Source: Clostridium tetanomorphum (GTDB lineage Bacteria > Bacillota > Clostridia > Clostridiales > Clostridiaceae). Taken from it: a DNA stretch of 64,000 nt. The position numbers were made by a program, and so were the translations under genes. Below the pieces are notes generated by a model. The model was not told where the DNA came from and ran no database searches. It saw nothing but the letters and a program-made list of their open reading frames with translations. This document shows positions 59,421-64,000 of the stretch, piece by piece. The DNA lies in the NCBI RefSeq assembly GCF_017873215.1, contig NZ_JAGGKA010000007.1, positions 62,001 through 126,000 of the forward strand, written 5' to 3'. How positions within the stretch are numbered: the first letter of the stretch is position 1; each line of letters starts with the position of its first letter.

Positions 59421-60818
59421 ATGGCATTTAATAATAAGTTTGAAACTCTAAGAAAAAATCTTTTAAAAGAAGTTTATCAATGGGGAGATGAAGGGAATTT
59501 AACAGATAAATTTATTGAGAATTTTAATAAATTATTAGAAATATGTACTTTTTCTTTAATGAAAAGTAAAGAAAATTTCTTTGCTCTTTTTACAATACAA
59601 ATGAAAAGAAAAATAGATGTAAAAATGGCTAGTGCAGTAGGTACAACAGTATCTTTATCTTATTTTGTTCTTCATTTTAACCCCGTGATTTTTTTAGAAT
59701 GTAGTTTAGAGGAAATGAAGACACTTATTAAACATGAAATATATCATATTATGTTTGGGCATATAATAAGAGGAGAAGAACTCAGAAAGAAGTATAGTGA
59801 CTTTATAGTTAATACTGCTTTGGATATATCTATAAATCAATATTTAGAAAACCTACCCCCTTGGTCCTCTACAATTGAGAACGTTGAACTATCTTTTAAT
59901 GTAAAGTTAGATTATGAAAAAAATGCTGAATATTACGCTGAAGAATTAAATAAAGCTATGAAAAAGCTAAAAGGAGATAAAGGGCTTGAACTTTTAGAGC
60001 AATCTAATGATGATTCTTCCTGTAAATATGAAAAGAAATATGAAATATGGAAAACTCATGATATATGGAGACAATGCAAGAAAGACTATAATTTTGAAGA
60101 ATTAAAACAGCTTACAAAAAAGGTAGCTAATAACTCTAATAGAGGAAAAATTCCTACATCTTTAGAAAAAGCCATAAAGAATTTAAATGAAAAGCCTGAA
60201 ATATCTTGGAGTGAATATCTAAAAAAAATTGTAGGAACTCTTCCTATGGGATATAAAAAAACTATAACAAGAAAAGATAGAAGACAGCCTGATAGATTAG
60301 AATTAAGGGGAAAACTTCCAAATCATGTTGCTGAAATATTAGTAGCTATAGATATAAGTGGAAGTATAATAGATAAAGAAATAGAAAAAATTATGATAGA
60401 GATATTTTCCATAGTTAAAAATCATTCTTGTAAAATTACTATAGTTGAATGTGATGATGAAATTAGAAGGGTTTACACAGCAAAAAGTATAAAAGATATT
60501 AAACCCAAAACACATAGAAAGGGTGGAACAGCTTTTTCTCCAGTATTTCAATATATATATGATAAAAAATTAAGAAATCATCTATTAGTTTATTTTACTG
60601 ATGGCATGGGAGAAGAGGAACTTACAATAAAGCCTATAAATTATAAAACATTGTGGGTTTTAACAGGTAATGATGCAGAACTTTCCTTAAAAGTACCTTA
60701 TGGAGAAGTTAAAAAGCTTTCTAATAAGAAGATAGAAAAAAATGATGTAAGAATAGCCATTGAAGATATGGGGGAAATAATAAAAGATTGGGCATGTGCT
60801 GCAAATCAGTATATATAA
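59421..60818 (+). CDS. VWA-like / DUF2201 putative metallopeptidase
   Basis: The ~465-residue protein combines an N-terminal DUF2201 domain with a zincin-like HEIYHIMFGH at residues ~105-114 and a C-terminal VWA-like domain with VAIDISGSI near residue 308 and FTDGMGEE near 395. The HExxH motif suggests a zinc peptidase, but activity is not proven for the family. I chose ATG 59421 over ATG 59415, which is too close to GAGGGG. It completes a three-gene operon with the repeat protein and MoxR. Confidence 0.9.
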   Translation: MAFNNKFETLRKNLLKEVYQWGDEGNLTDKFIENFNKLLEICTFSLMKSKENFFALFTIQMKRKIDVKMASAVGTTVSLSYFVLHFNPVIFLECSLEEMKTLIKHEIYHIMFGHIIRGEELRKKYSDFIVNTALDISINQYLENLPPWSSTIENVELSFNVKLDYEKNAEYYAEELNKAMKKLKGDKGLELLEQSNDDSSCKYEKKYEIWKTHDIWRQCKKDYNFEELKQLTKKVANNSNRGKIPTSLEKAIKNLNEKPEISWSEYLKKIVGTLPMGYKKTITRKDRRQPDRLELRGKLPNHVAEILVAIDISGSIIDKEIEKIMIEIFSIVKNHSCKITIVECDDEIRRVYTAKSIKDIKPKTHRKGGTAFSPVFQYIYDKKLRNHLLVYFTDGMGEEELTIKPINYKTLWVLTGNDAELSLKVPYGEVKKLSNKKIEKNDVRIAIEDMGEIIKDWACAANQYI

Positions 60819-60826
60819 ATATTATA

Positions 60827-60862
60827 AAAAAACCTGATTAGTTAAACTAAACAGGTTTTTTC
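60827..60862. terminator. Terminator between VWA and DUF4397 genes
   Basis: AAAAAACCTG pairs with CAGGTTTTTT, with an inner TTAGT/ACTAA stem. It serves both convergent genes. Confidence 0.9.
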
Positions 60863-60868
60863 AGGTTT

Positions 60869-61519
60869 TTAAAACTTTATATATGAGTTTCCATCCAAAG
60901 GAAGTAAAATTTGTAAAGGAGGATTGTCGCCAGCTAATCCAATAGCATATATACTATAGATTTTATTTGGACCTAATCTCATATTGGGAGCTGTTAAAAC
61001 TACATTTCCTGTGCCAGAAACCCTCAATTCAACTGTATATGTCCCTGGAGGTATTTCTTTATAGTTTGTAACTTGACCAAAAGATACATTATTAAACGAT
61101 AAACTGCTATTAGGTAAAGATACATTTACGCTAGGAGCATTTGGAGATAAATGTATAAATCTAATCATTGTTTTACCAGCAGGTAAATCCATAGGAGTAT
61201 CTTCGATTAGTTTTAAATACATGTTTTCTACAGTACCTATAGCTGCTGCTGTAATAATTTTATTATTTTCAAGAGAGAAATTAGTGTTTATAACAGGAGT
61301 AGAAGTATTACCAGCAGGATATATTTTTACATTATAGTATCCAGGTATTAATGGTAAATATTCAGTGAACTGTTTATAAGCTAAATCTGGAGCAATTAAT
61401 TTATCATTTAAATAAACATCAACATTAGGAGCTTTAGGTACAGCATGAAGAATTCTTACATACGACACAGGAGGGTTAACTCTATATAAGTTTGGTACAA
61501 AATATGGACAAAAAAACAT
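60869..61519 (-). CDS. DUF4397 domain protein
   Basis: The 216-residue protein consists of two DUF4397-type beta-sandwich repeats, each with a Y/F-R-I-L/H-A/S-x-P-x-A-P-x-V motif: YVRILHAVPKAPNVDVYLN near residues 20-38 and MIRFIHLSPNAPSVNVSLP near 117-135. There is no signal peptide; the N-terminus MFFCPYFVPNLY is unusual. Family members are surface or stress proteins in many Firmicutes. GAAAGGCGGCTAT precedes ATG 61519. Function is unknown. Confidence 0.93.
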   Translation of the reverse strand: MFFCPYFVPNLYRVNPPVSYVRILHAVPKAPNVDVYLNDKLIAPDLAYKQFTEYLPLIPGYYNVKIYPAGNTSTPVINTNFSLENNKIITAAAIGTVENMYLKLIEDTPMDLPAGKTMIRFIHLSPNAPSVNVSLPNSSLSFNNVSFGQVTNYKEIPPGTYTVELRVSGTGNVVLTAPNMRLGPNKIYSIYAIGLAGDNPPLQILLPLDGNSYIKF

Positions 61520-61737
61520 ATAGCCGCCTTTCTTATAAAAATATTTAGTGCTTACAATATTATTATATGTAAAGTTCCAACTAATGCTACGAAAATTAGC
61601 TTTAATTTTACTAAAATATGAAAAGTTTTAAATTATATTTTACTTACCAATTAAAATATAATATGATTAATATATATTTATCTACTTTTGGATAAATATA
61701 TGCAATTTTGAAATTATTATAAAGGGGGAAGAAATAA

Positions 61738-62604
61738 TTGCAACTTAATGATTATATCAATAAGAGAAGTAGTAAAAATATAATTTTTATAATACTAGGT
61801 TCTTTAATATCATCTTTAGGTATTAATATGTTTATTGTAAATGCAAAGCTATTAAGTGGAGGAGTATCAGGTATCTCATTAATATTACAATACTTATTTA
61901 AAATATCTGCGGGGTATACGGTGTTCGCAATAAATATTCCTCTTCTATTTCTTAGCTATAAAAAAATGGATAAAAGATTCACTATATATACAATAATAGG
62001 AAGTATATCTTTTTCTTTAATGCTAATACTAACTAGATCGCTTAGGCAATTTATTTCCATTGATGACCCATTATTATTGTGTTTATATGGTGGTATACTA
62101 AATGGTGCTGGTGTAGGAATGGGATTTAGTAATCATGGTTCTACAGGGGGATTAGACATAGTAGCTTCTGTTATAAAGAAAAAACATGAAAACTTAGATA
62201 TAGGTAAAATATCTTTTGGAGTAAATTGTATAATAGTAACTATAGGTGCTTTTGTTTTTGATATAAAAAGTGCATTGTATACATTAGTTTCAATGTATAT
62301 AACTTCTTTTGTTATAGATAAGGTTGTTAAAGGATTTAATAGAGATAAATTGATTTTAATTATAACAGATAAAGAAGAAGAAGTAAGTAGAAGTATTATG
62401 GAAGATTTAAAAAGAGGAGTAACCTTTTTATATGGAGAGGGAGCTTATACTAATAAAAGCAGAAAAGTACTTTATTGTGTAGTACCTTTAGCACAATTAC
62501 CAGCATTAAAACTATTAGTTAAAGAAATAGACGAAAATTCATTTATTTCAATACTGGATGTATCAGAAGTTGAGGGAAGGGGATATAGAAAAACTTTAGC
62601 GTAG
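61738..62604 (+). CDS. YitT family membrane protein (second copy)
   Basis: The 288-residue protein has the YitT layout: N-terminal membrane helices with NAKLLSGGVSGISLILQYLF and FSNHGSTGGLDIVASVIKKK, and a C-terminal DUF2179 domain with RGVTFLYGEGAYTNKSRKVL and ILDVSEVEGRGY. It is paralogous to 26913-27758. The TTG start follows AAAGGGGGAAGAAATAA. The transketolase gene begins 39 bases later and may share its transcript. Confidence 0.93.
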   Translation: MQLNDYINKRSSKNIIFIILGSLISSLGINMFIVNAKLLSGGVSGISLILQYLFKISAGYTVFAINIPLLFLSYKKMDKRFTIYTIIGSISFSLMLILTRSLRQFISIDDPLLLCLYGGILNGAGVGMGFSNHGSTGGLDIVASVIKKKHENLDIGKISFGVNCIIVTIGAFVFDIKSALYTLVSMYITSFVIDKVVKGFNRDKLILIITDKEEEVSRSIMEDLKRGVTFLYGEGAYTNKSRKVLYCVVPLAQLPALKLLVKEIDENSFISILDVSEVEGRGYRKTLA

Positions 62605-62643
62605 ATTAAATATAAATTATATATAAGAAAAGGAGATAAACAT

Positions 62644-64000
62644 ATGAAAAACATTTCTGATTTAACTGTAAATACTTTAAGATTATTATCAGTAGAAGCT
62701 ATTCAAAAAGCTAATTCAGGACATCCAGGACTTCCCATGGGTGCAGCTCCTATGGCCTATGCATTATGGGCAAATAATATGAAGCACAGTCCTAATAATC
62801 CTAAATGGATTAATAGAGACAGATTTATTCTTTCAGCAGGTCATGGTTCTATGTTATTATATTCTTTATTGCACTTATTTGGTTATGGATTAGAATTAAA
62901 TGATTTAAAAGAATTTAGACAATGGGGAAGCAAAACACCGGGACATCCTGAATATGGTCATACTGTTGGAGTTGAGATTACAACAGGTCCTTTAGGACAG
63001 GGAGTTGCTAATGCAGTAGGTATAGCTATAGCAGAAAGCTATTTAGAAGAAAAATTTAATAGACCAGAATTTAATATTATAGATCATTATACTTATGCTT
63101 TAGTTGGAGATGGTTGTTTAATGGAAGGTATATCTTCAGAAGCAGCGTCTTTAGCTGGAACTCTGGGACTTGGAAAATTAATATTATTATATGATTCTAA
63201 TAATATTTCTATAGAAGGAAATACAGATATAGCATTTAGAGAAAATGTAGGGGAAAGATTCAAGGCTTATAATTGGCAGGTAATTGAAGTAGAAGAGGGA
63301 AATAATATTAGTATCATAGATGATGCTATAAAAGAAGCTAAATCTGAAACAGAAAAACCAAGTATAATAATTATTAAAACTCAAATAGGATATGGCTGTC
63401 CTGAAAAGCAAGGAAAGGCATCTGCTCATGGAGAGCCTTTAGGAGAAGAAAACATCAAAAAAACTAAAGAATTTTTATCATGGAATTTTAATGAAGAATT
63501 CTATGTTCCTGATGAAGTAAAATCTCACATAAATGAAATTAAAAAAAGGCTTTCTTTAGAAGAAGAAAATTGGAATAAGTTAAAACAGGAATACAAAGCT
63601 AAGTATCCAGAATTAGAAAAGGAATTTAAATTATGGTTTAGTGGAGAAATTGAAGCTAATTTACTAGAAAACAAAGACTTTTGGAACTTCGACAAAAAAA
63701 TGGCTACAAGAGCTTCTTCAGGAGAAATAATTAATAGATTAACTAAGTTAATTCCAAATATTATAGGTGGTTCAGCGGACTTAGCTCCTTCAAATAAAAC
63801 TTATATGAAAGAAAAAGGAGATTTTTCTAAAGAATATAGATTAGGTGCAAATTTACATTTTGGAGTAAGGGAGCATGCTATGGCTGCTATTGCTAATGGA
63901 ATTTATGTTCATGGAGGCTTAAAGGTGTTTGTAGCAACTTTCTTTGTATTTTCTGACTATATGAAAGCATCTATGAGATTGTCATCTTTGATGAAGATAC
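62644..64000 (+). CDS. tkt: Transketolase, 3' end outside window
   Basis: The open frame from ATG 62644 reaches the window end, giving 452 residues of a ~660-residue enzyme. The thiamine-diphosphate signature is [17 protein letters not shown] near residues 157-173, followed by [12 protein letters not shown]-terminal [17 protein letters not shown] and [16 protein letters not shown] are transketolase core. [12 protein letters not shown] lies near the right edge. It interconverts pentose and hexose phosphates with glyceraldehyde 3-phosphate in the non-oxidative pentose pathway. AAAAGGAGATAAACAT precedes the start. Confidence 0.97.
   Translation, partial: MKNISDLTVNTLRLLSVEAIQKANSGHPGLPMGAAPMAYALWANNMKHSPNNPKWINRDRFILSAGHGSMLLYSLLHLFGYGLELNDLKEFRQWGSKTPGHPEYGHTVGVEITTGPLGQGVANAVGIAIAESYLEEKFNRPEFNIIDHYTYALVGDGCLMEGISSEAASLAGTLGLGKLILLYDSNNISIEGNTDIAFRENVGERFKAYNWQVIEVEEGNNISIIDDAIKEAKSETEKPSIIIIKTQIGYGCPEKQGKASAHGEPLGEENIKKTKEFLSWNFNEEFYVPDEVKSHINEIKKRLSLEEENWNKLKQEYKAKYPELEKEFKLWFSGEIEANLLENKDFWNFDKKMATRASSGEIINRLTKLIPNIIGGSADLAPSNKTYMKEKGDFSKEYRLGANLHFGVREHAMAAIANGIYVHGGLKVFVATFFVFSDYMKASMRLSSLMKI

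Overview
The window is a stretch of chromosome from a low-GC, anaerobic, endospore-forming Firmicute, most likely Clostridium sensu stricto. The support is very AT-rich DNA, strong AGGAGG ribosome sites with many TTG and GTG starts, an alpha/beta-type small acid-soluble spore protein, a YtaF-type sporulation membrane protein, molybdenum purine hydroxylase genes, and a 2-hydroxyacyl-CoA-dehydratase-like reductase with its activator. Species cannot be fixed from the sequence alone. No rRNA, tRNA, CRISPR array or insertion sequence was recognised. The first gene (DUF5682) is cut by the left edge and the last (transketolase) by the right edge.

Layout. 1-2150: end of a DUF5682/VWA system. 2164-6504: a guanine riboswitch, a broken amidohydrolase (guanine deaminase/SsnA-like) and a three-gene xanthine-dehydrogenase-type operon. 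6591-10983 (minus): a preQ1-I riboswitch operon that starts with a double-cubane-type reductase and its activase and continues with queD, queE, folE and queC. 11405-15258: BirA-controlled biotin operon bioY-bioB-bioD-bioA. 15389-18140: small genes (AhpD-like, Lrp/AsnC, PIN, Nudix). 18137-20959: two tandem lysine riboswitches, then aspartokinase and aspartate-semialdehyde dehydrogenase. 21138-28841: thioredoxin-like, LysE-like, YbjQ, a BlaI/BlaR1 deletion scar, a YgeY-type M20 hydrolase, GIY-YIG, YbaK, a stand-alone infC, YitT, GntR and a repeat protein.

29056-33397 is sbcDC. 33571-41017 holds small membrane and spore proteins, RNase Z, a cyclase-family hydrolase, an amidase-domain protein, an orphan endolysin-holin pair, ferritin-like and DUF2935-like proteins and YtaF. 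41126-45245 is a heterodimeric ABC exporter behind a long leader with two very short ORFs and three terminator hairpins. 45290-49612 is a hemerythrin gene with an FNR-type dyad, then the CymR-like regulator, cysK, cysteine desulfurase and mnmA. 49941-57239 is a ten-gene Mrp/Mbh-type cation/proton antiporter operon. 57484-60818 is a MoxR-VWA/DUF2201 operon. The right end holds DUF4397, a second YitT protein and tkt.

The main theme is metabolite-sensing RNA: four riboswitch aptamers of three classes plus one probable translation-coupled attenuator. The most interesting item is that the preQ1 riboswitch places an ATP-driven low-potential iron-sulfur reductase pair at the head of the queuosine-precursor operon.
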